From NCBI GenBank assembly GCA_964504385.1, contig CAZDEF010000012.1, forward strand, positions 1-47,056: DNA of 47,056 bases, read 5' to 3'. The position numbers were made by a program, and so were the translations under genes. The notes beneath the pieces are model-generated. The model made no database searches. It was not told the origin of the DNA and was given only the letters and a program-made list of their open reading frames with translations. Numbering within the stretch: position 1 is the first letter of the stretch; each line of letters starts with the position of its first letter. The stretch is from Limiplasma sp964504385 (GTDB lineage Bacteria > Bacillota > Clostridia > Christensenellales > Aristaeellaceae). Shown here one piece after another: positions 23,901 to 31,421 of this stretch.

Positions 23901-25604
23901 ATGACCTTTCCGGAACTGGAATACAAACGCGTGGATCTGGAAGCGCTGAAAAAACGTCTGGCAGAGCTGACCGAGCAGCTGAAAGCAGCCACGGCTTTCG
24001 AAGAAGCGGACAAAGCCTATGTGGCCATGAATGATGCTGAGTGCAACACGCTCCACTCCATGCGCACCATTGCGCAGATCCGCCGCGATATCGATACCCG
24101 CGATCCCTTTTACGATGGCGAGATCACCTTCTACAATCAGGAGCTTCCCAAGCTGCAGCCGCTGCGCAAGGCATGGACGGACGCCCTACTGGCCAGCCCG
24201 TTCCGCAAGCAGTTTGAGCAGAAGTACGGAAAGGTGCCCTTTCTGAATGCTGAGTTGGATGCGCGCAGCTTTGTGCCGGAGCTGGTGGCTGATCTGCAGG
24301 CTGAAAATGCGCTGGTATCCCGCTACACCAAATTGATCGCCTCCGCGCAGATCGCCTTTGACGGCCAGACCTTCACGCTTTCCCAGCTGTCGCCTTACAA
24401 GCTCAGCCCGGATGACGCCGTCCGCCGCGCCGCATGGAAAGCAGAGGGCGAATGGTACAATGCGCACGGCGCGGAGCTGGATCAGATCTACGACGAACTG
24501 ACCAAGCTGCGCGACGGCATGGGAAAGAAGCTGGGCTACAGCAGCTACACGCCGCTTGGCTACGACCGCATGCAGCGCAACTGCTACACCGCACAGGATG
24601 TGGATGCTTTCCGCAAGGCGGTGCAGAAATATCTGGTGCCTGTAGCAGCCAAGCTGTGCCGGAAGCAGGCGGAACGCATGGGCTTTGCCTATCCCATGAG
24701 CTTTGCCGACAAGGATCTGCTCTTCCGCTCCGGCAACCCCAAGCCGGTGGGAACCCCTGCGGATATCCTGAAGATGGGCACCACGTTCTATTCCCAGCTC
24801 AGTCCGGAAACCGAAGCGTTCTGGCAGCACATGATCTCTCACCAAATGATGGATGTGGAGAGCAAGCCCGGCAAGGCTGCCGGCGGCTACTGCACCAGTA
24901 TCTTCACCATCAAGTCCCCCTTCATCTTCGCCAATTTCAACGGCACGGCGCACGATGTGGAGGTCATCACCCACGAAGCCGGCCACGCTTTCGCCGGCTA
25001 TGTCAACCGTGACCGTGTACCAGCCGATACCATCTGGCCCAGTCTTGAAGGCTGCGAAGTGCATTCCATGTCCATGGAATTCTTTGCCGAGCCTTGGGCG
25101 GAAGGCTTCTTTGGAGAGGATGCGCGCAAGTTCCGCTTTACCCATCTGGCGGATGCGCTCACCTTTATCCCCTACGGCACGATGGTGGATCATTTCCAGC
25201 ATGAGGTGTATGCCCATCCCGACTGCACGCCCAAGCAGCGCCATCAGATTTGGCGCGATCTGCTGCAGGTATACATGCCATGGGTCAGGCTGGACGATCT
25301 GCCCTTCTACGGTGAAGGCAAGGGCTGGCAGCGCCAGAGCCACATCTACAAGCGCCCGTTCTACTACATCGACTACTGCCTTGCCCAGACGGTGTCGCTG
25401 GAATTCTGGGCCCGCATCCGCAAGGATATCAAGGCTGCGTTCGACACCTACATGGCCTATACAAAGCTTGGCGGCAGCATGGTGTTCACCGATCTGCTGA
25501 AGGCCGCTGGCCTGAACAGTCCTTTTGAAGAAGGCTGCCTGAAAGCCATCAGCGAAGAAGCTGAAAGATTTCTGGAAGAATACGATTTGAGCGGAATTGA
25601 ATGA
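23901..25604 (+). CDS. Oligoendopeptidase, M3 family (PepF-like)
   Basis: 567 residues, a cytosolic zinc metallopeptidase of thimet-oligopeptidase fold that cleaves short peptides. The zinc motif HEAGH is at 358-362, and a third ligand Glu is expected in HSMSMEFF soon after. YNITY-like substrate features are replaced by KRPFYYIDYCLAQTVSLEFW near the end, which is typical of the M3 'oligoendopeptidase' branch. ACAGGAGG precedes ATG 23901. Last gene of the operon, ended by a strong hairpin. Confidence 0.94.
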   Translation: MTFPELEYKRVDLEALKKRLAELTEQLKAATAFEEADKAYVAMNDAECNTLHSMRTIAQIRRDIDTRDPFYDGEITFYNQELPKLQPLRKAWTDALLASPFRKQFEQKYGKVPFLNAELDARSFVPELVADLQAENALVSRYTKLIASAQIAFDGQTFTLSQLSPYKLSPDDAVRRAAWKAEGEWYNAHGAELDQIYDELTKLRDGMGKKLGYSSYTPLGYDRMQRNCYTAQDVDAFRKAVQKYLVPVAAKLCRKQAERMGFAYPMSFADKDLLFRSGNPKPVGTPADILKMGTTFYSQLSPETEAFWQHMISHQMMDVESKPGKAAGGYCTSIFTIKSPFIFANFNGTAHDVEVITHEAGHAFAGYVNRDRVPADTIWPSLEGCEVHSMSMEFFAEPWAEGFFGEDARKFRFTHLADALTFIPYGTMVDHFQHEVYAHPDCTPKQRHQIWRDLLQVYMPWVRLDDLPFYGEGKGWQRQSHIYKRPFYYIDYCLAQTVSLEFWARIRKDIKAAFDTYMAYTKLGGSMVFTDLLKAAGLNSPFEEGCLKAISEEAERFLEEYDLSGIE

Positions 25605-25642
25605 CCAAACGGACGCCCTGCTGTGACAGGGCGATGCCCGTC

Positions 25643-25690
25643 AAACAGTTTCAGCCCCGGCAGACTATACTGCTGGGGCTGAAACTGTTT
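25643..25690. terminator. Strong convergent hairpin
   Basis: A perfect 16-bp stem (25643-25658 with 25675-25690) around a 16-base loop, between the convergent pepF-like and VOC genes. A smaller GC-rich hairpin (about 25616-25634) lies before it. T-runs are short on both strands. Confidence 0.65.
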
Positions 25691-25707
25691 ACTGACCCCT
25701 GCCGCTA

Positions 25708-26139
25708 TCACGGCTGTGCCACTGTTCGTTGCACTTCATCTTCAGGAGACCAGTCTTTTGTCGGCTTATGCTGAGGCAGAGTTAGAAACCATTTTACTCC
25801 AAAGTGGTCGATTACGATGGCTGCGCAAGGACTCCATGGCAATTCACAGATCTCCATATCCGCCTTTCCCCCATCAGTCAGCAGAACGAATGCACGTTCC
25901 AGTTCATCACGGGTATCAAATTCTACACCTAGTTCAACAGGGTGTTTGTCCGTATAGGTATCCTGCTTTGCTTCCACGACAGAACAAAAAGGCTCTCCAT
26001 TCCTATACAATTCAGAATGGAAATAAGTTCCATCCTTATTCTGAACATAATATCCAAGTTCCAGTCCAAAAGCTGCTTGATACACCGCGATAGCCTTGGG
26101 GCTGTTTCTTACATAGATCCCAATACCGATCATATTCAT
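25708..26139 (-). CDS. VOC/glyoxalase superfamily protein
   Basis: 143 residues in the two-module VOC fold: IGIGIYVRNSPKAIAVYQAAFG opens the first betaalphabetabetabeta module, and VELGVEFDTRDELERAF the second. It ends with DHFGVKWFLTLP, similar to PhnB/YdcE-like proteins. Such proteins range from dioxygenases to drug-binding resistance proteins; no specific role is evident. The start is ATG 26139 with CCGGAGG 4-5 bases upstream. An open frame continues to 26277 but runs through a hairpin, so it is not coding. The gene is AT-richer than its surroundings. Confidence 0.82.
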   Translation of the reverse strand: MNMIGIGIYVRNSPKAIAVYQAAFGLELGYYVQNKDGTYFHSELYRNGEPFCSVVEAKQDTYTDKHPVELGVEFDTRDELERAFVLLTDGGKADMEICELPWSPCAAIVIDHFGVKWFLTLPQHKPTKDWSPEDEVQRTVAQP

Positions 26140-26226
26140 TTTTCCTCCGGATGCTTCTTTCTTTACCATTCTATCATACAGACTTTCCCAAAGCAAGGGC
26201 GCGCTTCTACAGTGGACTTGCAAATA

Positions 26227-26263
26227 CGAAACGCCAGACTCAAATGAATAGTCTGGCGTTTCG
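26227..26263 (-). terminator. Hairpin terminator of the LytTR regulator gene
   Basis: A perfect 14-bp stem (26227-26240 with 26250-26263) lies 54 bases beyond the regulator's stop codon. On the minus strand it is followed by TATTTGC, a weak T-run. Confidence 0.65.
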
Positions 26264-26316
26264 CGCTTTACGAACATAGCTCTCCTATCGCAGCAGGGCG
26301 TCCTTTTGGGTCGTCA

Positions 26317-27069
26317 TCAGCTGAACATCCGCTCCAGCTCTTCATACTTTTCATGCGTAATCAGCGCGTCATGCTGGGTACCCTCCAGGCGGATCACATA
26401 GGTCCAGCGACCATAGGGTGTGATGTCCTTGATATGGTTCAGATTGATGATGTAGCTCTTGTGGCAGCGGAAAAATGCATCCTGCGGCAGCCGATCTTCC
26501 ATGTCGCCCAGCGAATCACTGGCGACATAGCGGCTGCCGTCCGCCGTATAGAGCACTGTGCTGCGTTCTTCCCGCTGCACCAGCAGGATATCCTGCAGAT
26601 CCACAAAGCTCACGCCGTCCCGATGGCGCAGCATCATGCGGCCTTTCACCGTTCTGGGCTGTACAGGCGCGGGAGCCGGCATGGCCCGCTTGGCACGCAG
26701 CATCAGCCGGTCGCGGGCGCGTTCCAGCGTTTGGATCACGCGCTCCACCTTGAACGGTTTGATGAGGTAATCGAAGGCATACACTTCAAAGGCGTCGCCC
26801 ATATAAGCGTCGTGCGCAGTTGCGAAGATGATGATGATTTCCGGATCCATGTCCTCAATGGCTTTCGCACACTCCACCCCTGTCATACCGGGCATCTCCA
26901 CATCCAGAAATACCACATCCGGCTTCAGGGATTCCGCCATTTGCAGCGCAGCGCACCCATCGTCGGCTTCGCCCACCAGCACGAAGCCTTCCACGCGCTC
27001 CACGATCTTGCGCATGACCATGCGCATGCCGACATCATCATCAGCAATCAATACCCGCAATTCGTCCAT
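26317..27069 (-). CDS. LytTR-type response regulator
   Basis: 250 residues. Receiver domain at 1-120: acidic pocket D10-D12, phospho-acceptor D56 in FLDVEMPG, Thr near 80 (FATAHD) and Lys in LIKPFK near 106. An Arg/Ala-rich linker leads to a LytTR DNA-binding domain (about 145-250), with MLRHRDGVSFVDLQDILLVQ and FFRCHKSYIINLNHI. LytTR regulators bind paired imperfect direct repeats and often control envelope or autolysis genes. No histidine kinase gene is adjacent, so it is an orphan here. ATG 27069 has AGGAAAGGA upstream. It follows the FloA operon with a 27-base gap and is probably co-transcribed. Confidence 0.92.
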   Translation of the reverse strand: MDELRVLIADDDVGMRMVMRKIVERVEGFVLVGEADDGCAALQMAESLKPDVVFLDVEMPGMTGVECAKAIEDMDPEIIIIFATAHDAYMGDAFEVYAFDYLIKPFKVERVIQTLERARDRLMLRAKRAMPAPAPVQPRTVKGRMMLRHRDGVSFVDLQDILLVQREERSTVLYTADGSRYVASDSLGDMEDRLPQDAFFRCHKSYIINLNHIKDITPYGRWTYVIRLEGTQHDALITHEKYEELERMFS

Positions 27070-27096
27070 CTGTTTTCCTTTCCTGCATCGCTGCGT

Positions 27097-27552
27097 TCAG
27101 CGGCCGTAATGCCTGCGCTGTGCAGGGCGCGCAAGGATCTCGCTCATCACGATCCCCTGATACAGACCAGCCGGGCTGAGATACAGCACCGACTTTGTAC
27201 CGATCTCTCCGGCATATACGCTTTCGGGATCCGCACGTTCCGGGCGGTCGTGTTCCAGCGACGGATCGCACAGATCCTTGCCTTCATCGCTATCCATCAG
27301 CAGGCTGCCCATGTATTCCCCATCGGAAGGGACGCCTGACGAAGCGGTAAAGGCTGTCAAGGCGGACTCGCCCTCCGCCATTGATCGAAGTGAATCTTGT
27401 TTCTGTGGCTGCGTTTCCACAGTGGGCGGAACGGCTGCTTGCACTTGCGGATGCTTTTCTTTCACAACGGTGTTCATCGTTTTCTGCTTGGCGCTTTTGC
27501 TGATCGCTTTCCCCGCCCAAAACAGAATCACCAGAAACAGGAGACCATCCAT
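27097..27552 (-). CDS. Small single-pass membrane protein, function unknown
   Basis: 151 residues, not recognised. Residues 2-16 form a short membrane helix, followed by a charged linker (ISKSAKQKTMNTVVKEK) and a soluble domain of about 120 residues. The soluble part ends in GTKSVLYLSPAGLYQGIVMSEILARPAQRRHYGR-like material, here described only as hydrophobic then basic. It lies between FloA and the LytTR regulator in the same direction, with AGGAGGTG upstream. A role linked to the flotillin membrane domain or to signalling to the regulator is possible by position only. Confidence 0.7.
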   Translation of the reverse strand: MDGLLFLVILFWAGKAISKSAKQKTMNTVVKEKHPQVQAAVPPTVETQPQKQDSLRSMAEGESALTAFTASSGVPSDGEYMGSLLMDSDEGKDLCDPSLEHDRPERADPESVYAGEIGTKSVLYLSPAGLYQGIVMSEILARPAQRRHYGR

Positions 27553-27615
27553 CGTGCTGTTTTCACCTCCTGCAGCAGGGCGGGTACAGCTGCACCCGCC
27601 CTTGGGCTGTTATTG

Positions 27616-28599
27616 TTACTTCTTACTCTCGCCAGCAGGCGTGCTGGCCTTGGCAATGCCTTCACGCATGCTGGTATCGGCCATCATGTTCTGCATCTGG
27701 TAGTAGTCCATCACGCCCAGCTTGCCTTCCCGCAGCGCGGCAGCCATGGCCTGGGGCACCTCTGCCTCTGCAGCGACCACGCGGGCGCGCATTTCCTGCA
27801 CGGAGGCTTTCATTTCCTGTTCGCGTGCAACGGCCATGGCGCGGCGCTCCTCGGCATGCGCCTGCGCAATGCGGCGATCCGCCTCAGCCTGATCCATCTG
27901 CAGCTGTGCGCCTACGTTGCGGCCAACGTCCACATCCGCAATGTCGATAGACAGGATCTCGTAGGCCGTGCCCGCGTCCAACCCCTTGTTCAGCACCGTC
28001 TGGCTGATCAGGTCGGGATTCTCCAGCACCTGCTTGTGCGTCTCGCTGGAACCAACAGTGGTAACGATGCCCTCACCCACGCGGGCGATAATGGTTTCCT
28101 CCCCCGCGCCGCCTACCAGCCGTTCGATGTTGGTGCGCACGGTCACGCGTGCCTTGGCGCGCAGTTCGATGCCGTCCTTGGCGATCGCAGCCACCACCGG
28201 GGTCTCGATCACCTTCGGGGTCACGCTCATCTGCACAGCCTGCAGCACGTCGCGGCCAGCCAGATCGATGGCAGACGCCTTTTCAAAAGGCATTTCGATG
28301 TTGGAGCGCTGTGCGGCGATAAGCGCGTTGATGACGCGATCCACATTGCCGCCGGCAAGATAGTGGGTTTCCAGCTTGGACAGCGTCATTTCCAGACCGG
28401 CTTTGCGCGCCTTGATGAGCGGCTCCACTAACCGTTTGGGCGCGATGCGGCGCAGCCGCATGCCGATGAGCGATCCAATGCTGACATGCACGCCGGAAGC
28501 CAGCGCAGTGATCCACAAGCCGACCGGTACGAAACGCAGAAAGATGACAACAAAGATCAGTGCAAAGGTCAGTACGCTAAAAATCCATACGATTTCCAT
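27616..28599 (-). CDS. floA: Flotillin-like membrane scaffold protein
   Basis: 327 residues, the usual FloA (YqfA) length. A hairpin-like hydrophobic N-terminus (IFSVLTFALIFVVIFLRF and VGLWITALASGV, residues 5-40) inserts in the membrane. A PHB/SPFH domain follows at about 50-230, with LETHYLAGGNVDRVINALI and VIETPVVAAIAKDGIELRAKARVT. The C-terminal coiled coil is rich in Ala and Glu (QAEADRRIAQAHAEERRAMA). FloA organises functional membrane microdomains and affects fluidity, protein secretion and signalling kinases. ATG 28599 has GAGGGGG 7 bases upstream. Directly downstream of the NfeD gene, its usual partner. Confidence 0.95.
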   Translation of the reverse strand: MEIVWIFSVLTFALIFVVIFLRFVPVGLWITALASGVHVSIGSLIGMRLRRIAPKRLVEPLIKARKAGLEMTLSKLETHYLAGGNVDRVINALIAAQRSNIEMPFEKASAIDLAGRDVLQAVQMSVTPKVIETPVVAAIAKDGIELRAKARVTVRTNIERLVGGAGEETIIARVGEGIVTTVGSSETHKQVLENPDLISQTVLNKGLDAGTAYEILSIDIADVDVGRNVGAQLQMDQAEADRRIAQAHAEERRAMAVAREQEMKASVQEMRARVVAAEAEVPQAMAAALREGKLGVMDYYQMQNMMADTSMREGIAKASTPAGESKK

Positions 28600-28659
28600 T
28601 TCATTTCCCCCTCAGTTCTTTATGGTCGTTTTGCCCGATGCGCGCGGGCATCACAACTG

Positions 28660-29169
28660 TTATCTTGCGGTGTTCAGGCGGCGCACCACGATGCGCGCGC
28701 CGTCCACACGCTGCACCTGAACCGGCACATCCTTGGCAATGTATTCGCCATCGGCCTGCACGTTCAGCTTCACCCCGTCGAACTCCGCCATACCGGTGGG
28801 GCGCAGCACGGTGGTCGTTACGCCCTCCTTGCCCAGAAACACTTCCATATCCTGCGTTGCCACATATCCGTCCGCCACGCTTTCCGTCTCATTGAGGATG
28901 ACGGACGATTTGGACAGCTTACCGTGGTTGACAGAACGCAGTGCCAGCGAGATGACGACAGCCACCACGGCTAAGATCAGGATCGTCACGCCCAGCGCCG
29001 CCATACCGCCGTGATGCATATAAGTCAACCCGATGCTGACCAGTTCAAAAACAATGCCTGAAATGCCCGGCAGACCAAAACCCGGCATGAACACCTCCAC
29101 CGTCAGCAGGATGATGCCTAGGATAAAACAGACCAGAATGGGCAGATTGGCCAAAATGATTTCCAACAT
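28660..29169 (-). CDS. NfeD-like membrane protein
   Basis: 169 residues: three or four membrane helices (about 5-25, 28-50, 60-85) with the family's LLTVEVFMPGFGLPGISG motif, then an OB-fold domain at about 105-168 (GKEGVTTTVLRPTGMAEFDGVKLNV). NfeD proteins are encoded next to flotillins and are thought to support their assembly. The start is ATG 29169, with GGGGAGGGG at good spacing; an in-frame start 18 bases earlier has none. The short form lacks the ClpP-like protease domain of long NfeD proteins. Confidence 0.92.
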   Translation of the reverse strand: MLEIILANLPILVCFILGIILLTVEVFMPGFGLPGISGIVFELVSIGLTYMHHGGMAALGVTILILAVVAVVISLALRSVNHGKLSKSSVILNETESVADGYVATQDMEVFLGKEGVTTTVLRPTGMAEFDGVKLNVQADGEYIAKDVPVQVQRVDGARIVVRRLNTAR

Positions 29170-29211
29170 ACGGTTTCCCCTCCCCAAGGAGTTCTTCTTG
29201 ATGACGGGGTC

Positions 29212-29217
29212 AGTATA
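29212..29217 (-). promoter_or_regulatory. Likely extended -10 promoter of the nfeD-floA operon
   Basis: TGCTATACT on the minus strand fits an extended -10 element. The -35 region is poor. It lies about 43 bases before the NfeD start. Confidence 0.45.
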
Positions 29218-29222
29218 GCACA

Positions 29223-29274
29223 GAACGCCGGTTCTGTCTGTCCATTTCCTTTACAGGATACAAAACCGGCGTTC
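29223..29274 (-). terminator. Hairpin at the end of the yloU-to-UDG operon
   Basis: An 11-bp perfect stem (29223-29233 with 29264-29274) with a 30-base loop. The proximal arm overlaps the stop codon of the last UDG gene, and no T-run follows, so it may be a 3' stabilising structure as much as a terminator. Confidence 0.5.
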
Positions 29275-29893
29275 AAATGTCAGCTGGCCTGTTTGAATCC
29301 GCACGAAGCGAACGGGCCAGCTCCGCCAGATCGGCGGCATAGGTTTCTTTCAATGAAGCATTGTAGATCACGGAGGCAGGATGGTACAGTGCAAACAGCG
29401 GCAAGGTGAACGTCTCCCCCTGCGGAGGCGCAACGACAGCCTGCGACCAGCTGCCGTGCCGATTGCCGATGACATCCGGCAGAAAGGCCTGCAGCGCCAC
29501 ATTGCCCAGCGTAACCAGCGCACGAGGACGCACCAGCGCGATCTCCTGCATCAGCCACGGCGTGAACAGCGCCTTTTCCTCCCGGCTTGGCGGGCGATTC
29601 ACCACGCGGCCGGCTGCGCTGTTCTTACAAGGCCGCACCTTAACGACATTGGTGATATAGATCTCCTCACGCTTCAGCGCTACAGCCTGCAAAAACGCAT
29701 CCAGATTTCTTCCGGCCTTTCCCACAAACGGGCGGCCCTGCAGCGCTTCCTGCTCACCGGGCGCTTCGCCTATCAGCATCAGCACCGGCGCTTGCGTCGG
29801 CCCTTCGCCAAAGACCAGCGGTCTTTGTTCCTGCGTGCTCAGTTCATCAAAAAACGTTTTGCATTCTCTGCGGAACTGCTCCATCGTGGTCAT
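29273..29893 (-). CDS. Uracil-DNA glycosylase-like protein lacking Fe-S cysteines
   Basis: 206 residues of the family 4 UDG fold. Motif A is GEAPGEQEALQGRPFVGKAG (near 45-64) and motif B is YHPASVIYN near the end. Unlike the gene before it, none of the four cluster cysteines is present: the N-terminal CxxC is missing, the usual Cys in VVKC is Val, and the later one is absent. It could still bind uracil-containing DNA, since the cluster is structural in family 4, or it may have a new role. ATG 29893 has GGAGG at 7-base spacing and overlaps the stop of the upstream UDG gene by 4 bases (ATGA), so the two are translationally coupled. Confidence 0.82.
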   Translation of the reverse strand: MTTMEQFRRECKTFFDELSTQEQRPLVFGEGPTQAPVLMLIGEAPGEQEALQGRPFVGKAGRNLDAFLQAVALKREEIYITNVVKVRPCKNSAAGRVVNRPPSREEKALFTPWLMQEIALVRPRALVTLGNVALQAFLPDVIGNRHGSWSQAVVAPPQGETFTLPLFALYHPASVIYNASLKETYAADLAELARSLRADSNRPADI

Positions 29894-30486
29894 GGCTGTT
29901 CCTCCTTGTACAGATCGGGATAAAGCTGCAGTTCCTGCAGGCGTTGGCGCACGCGCTTCAGATCCTCCCACGCATCGCGCTTTTTAGCCGTATCGCGCAA
30001 AAGCGCCGCAGGATGATAGGTGGCGAGGATGGAGACGCCCTTTTTCTCAAACCACTGTCCACGGCAGCGGGTGATACGGTAGTCTGCGCCCAGCACGGTC
30101 GATACCGCCGTTGCGCCCAACAGCACGATGACTCTCGGCTGCACCAGCGCCACCTGCGCCCGCAGATGACCGATGCATGCCTGGATCTCCTCCGGGGACG
30201 GCTGACGGTTGCGCGGCGGACGGCATTTGACAACATTGCAAATATACACCCGTTCGCGGGGCAGCTGAATGGCCGCCAGCATTCGGGTGAGCAGCTGACC
30301 GGCGGGGCCGACAAAGGCCAGCCCTTGCCTGTCCTCCTGTTCGCCCGGGCCTTCGCCAATGAGCATCAGCGGCGCGTGCACATCGCCCTGTCCGGGCACT
30401 TTCTGCGTACATCCGGCGCCCAGCGCGCAGCGCTCACAGGTGTGGATGTCGTTCCAAAGGGTTTCCCACGAAACGCGCACATGCAT
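29890..30486 (-). CDS. Type-4 uracil-DNA glycosylase (4Fe-4S)
   Basis: 198 residues. It removes uracil from DNA to start base excision repair. The 4Fe-4S cluster ligands are visible as CERC (17-20) and two further cysteines in VVKCRPPRNRQPSPEEIQAC. Motif A is GEGPGEQEDRQGLAFVG (family GEAPGEQED), and motif B is YHPAALL. ATG 30486 has AGGGGGG four bases upstream. In a leftward operon with RecG and TrmL; the paralogue without cysteines follows directly. Confidence 0.93.
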   Translation of the reverse strand: MHVRVSWETLWNDIHTCERCALGAGCTQKVPGQGDVHAPLMLIGEGPGEQEDRQGLAFVGPAGQLLTRMLAAIQLPRERVYICNVVKCRPPRNRQPSPEEIQACIGHLRAQVALVQPRVIVLLGATAVSTVLGADYRITRCRGQWFEKKGVSILATYHPAALLRDTAKKRDAWEDLKRVRQRLQELQLYPDLYKEEQP

Positions 30487-30493
30487 CCCCCCT

Positions 30494-30841
30494 TTACTGC
30501 AGACCGCTTTGCATCAGCAGCATGGTATGCAGCACATCGCTTCTGAGCCAGTCCACCAGCGTAAGCAGCATGGCCACCAGCACAAGGATGACCAGTATGC
30601 CGATAATGATGCTGGTCAGGTCAAACGCGCCAATGGCGATGCTGAAATGGCTTTCGTGATCCGCGGCTTCATGTTCATCGGAGTATTCGCCGGCATATGC
30701 CTCGTTGTCATAGGGCTCCTGCGGGAACTGATAATCCTGCTGTGCATCGTCCCACGCTTCCTCCTCATAGGGTTCAAGCACATCGCCCAGCTGCATGGAT
30801 TCTTCCGGTTCTTCCTCCGCGTATCTGCGGCGTCGGGCCAT
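30494..30841 (-). CDS. Small acidic tail-anchored membrane protein, function unknown
   Basis: 115 residues. After a basic start (MARRRRY) comes a strongly acidic, aromatic-rich stretch to about residue 65, then one long hydrophobic helix (about 73-95, SIIIGILVILVLVAMLLTLV) and a short tail. The acidic part is probably disordered and cytoplasmic. It lies 7 bases before the UDG gene and 41 bases after trmL in the same direction. Not recognised as a named family. Confidence 0.7.
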   Translation of the reverse strand: MARRRRYAEEEPEESMQLGDVLEPYEEEAWDDAQQDYQFPQEPYDNEAYAGEYSDEHEAADHESHFSIAIGAFDLTSIIIGILVILVLVAMLLTLVDWLRSDVLHTMLLMQSGLQ

Positions 30842-30882
30842 CTTGTCTCACACTCCCCTCTTTCACCTATTGTAACGAAACG

Positions 30883-31398
30883 TCACACATAATCCATCCA
30901 CGGTGCGCTCTCATCCTCGCGCCCGGTCAGGCTGCCGTGGTCGATCATCCCGACAAAGGCTTGCTGACGAAGCGCCTCGTACAGCACGATGGCTACGGAA
31001 TTGCTCAGGTTCAGGCTGCGCGCCCCTTCCGCCATGGGGATGCGCACGCAGCGCTCGTAGACACGGCTGAGCAGGCTTTCCGGCAGGCCGCGCGTTTCGC
31101 AGCCAAACACAAGGAAATCATCCGGTTGATAGTTAACCTGCGCATAGCTCCGCGGGGCTTTGGTGGATAGAAAATGCAGCCGCGCATCCGAATAGCGCGC
31201 CAGCAGTTCCTCAAAGTTCTCGTACACATGATATTCCATCATGCGCCAATAGTCCAGTCCGGCGCGCTTGAGATACTTGTCCTCCAGCGAAAAGCCAAGG
31301 GGCTTGATCAGATGCAGCATACTGCCGGTAGCAGCGCAGGTGCGGGCGATATTGCCCGTGTTTTGCGGGATCTCCGGCTGATAAAGCACGATGTGCAT
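30883..31398 (-). CDS. trmL: tRNA (cytidine/uridine-2'-O-)-methyltransferase TrmL
   Basis: 171 residues, a SPOUT-fold enzyme (SpoU family) close to the usual 155-160. It methylates the ribose of the wobble base in leucine tRNAs using S-adenosylmethionine. Motif 1 is IPQNTGNIART near residues 9-19, motif 2 LVFGCETRGLPE, and motif 3 IPMAEGARSLNLSNSVAIVLYEALR, which forms the knot. The start is ATG 31398; the longer open frame lacks a ribosome site and reaches into recG. The gene follows recG by 23 bases. Confidence 0.94.
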   Translation of the reverse strand: MHIVLYQPEIPQNTGNIARTCAATGSMLHLIKPLGFSLEDKYLKRAGLDYWRMMEYHVYENFEELLARYSDARLHFLSTKAPRSYAQVNYQPDDFLVFGCETRGLPESLLSRVYERCVRIPMAEGARSLNLSNSVAIVLYEALRQQAFVGMIDHGSLTGREDESAPWMDYV

Positions 31399-31421
31399 TT
31401 TTGTCATTCCTTTCTGAGTTG

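Noticed and set aside
26140..26277. An N-terminal extension of the VOC protein
   Set aside because: It crosses the hairpin at 26227-26263 and has no ribosome site, while ATG 26139 has GGAGG.
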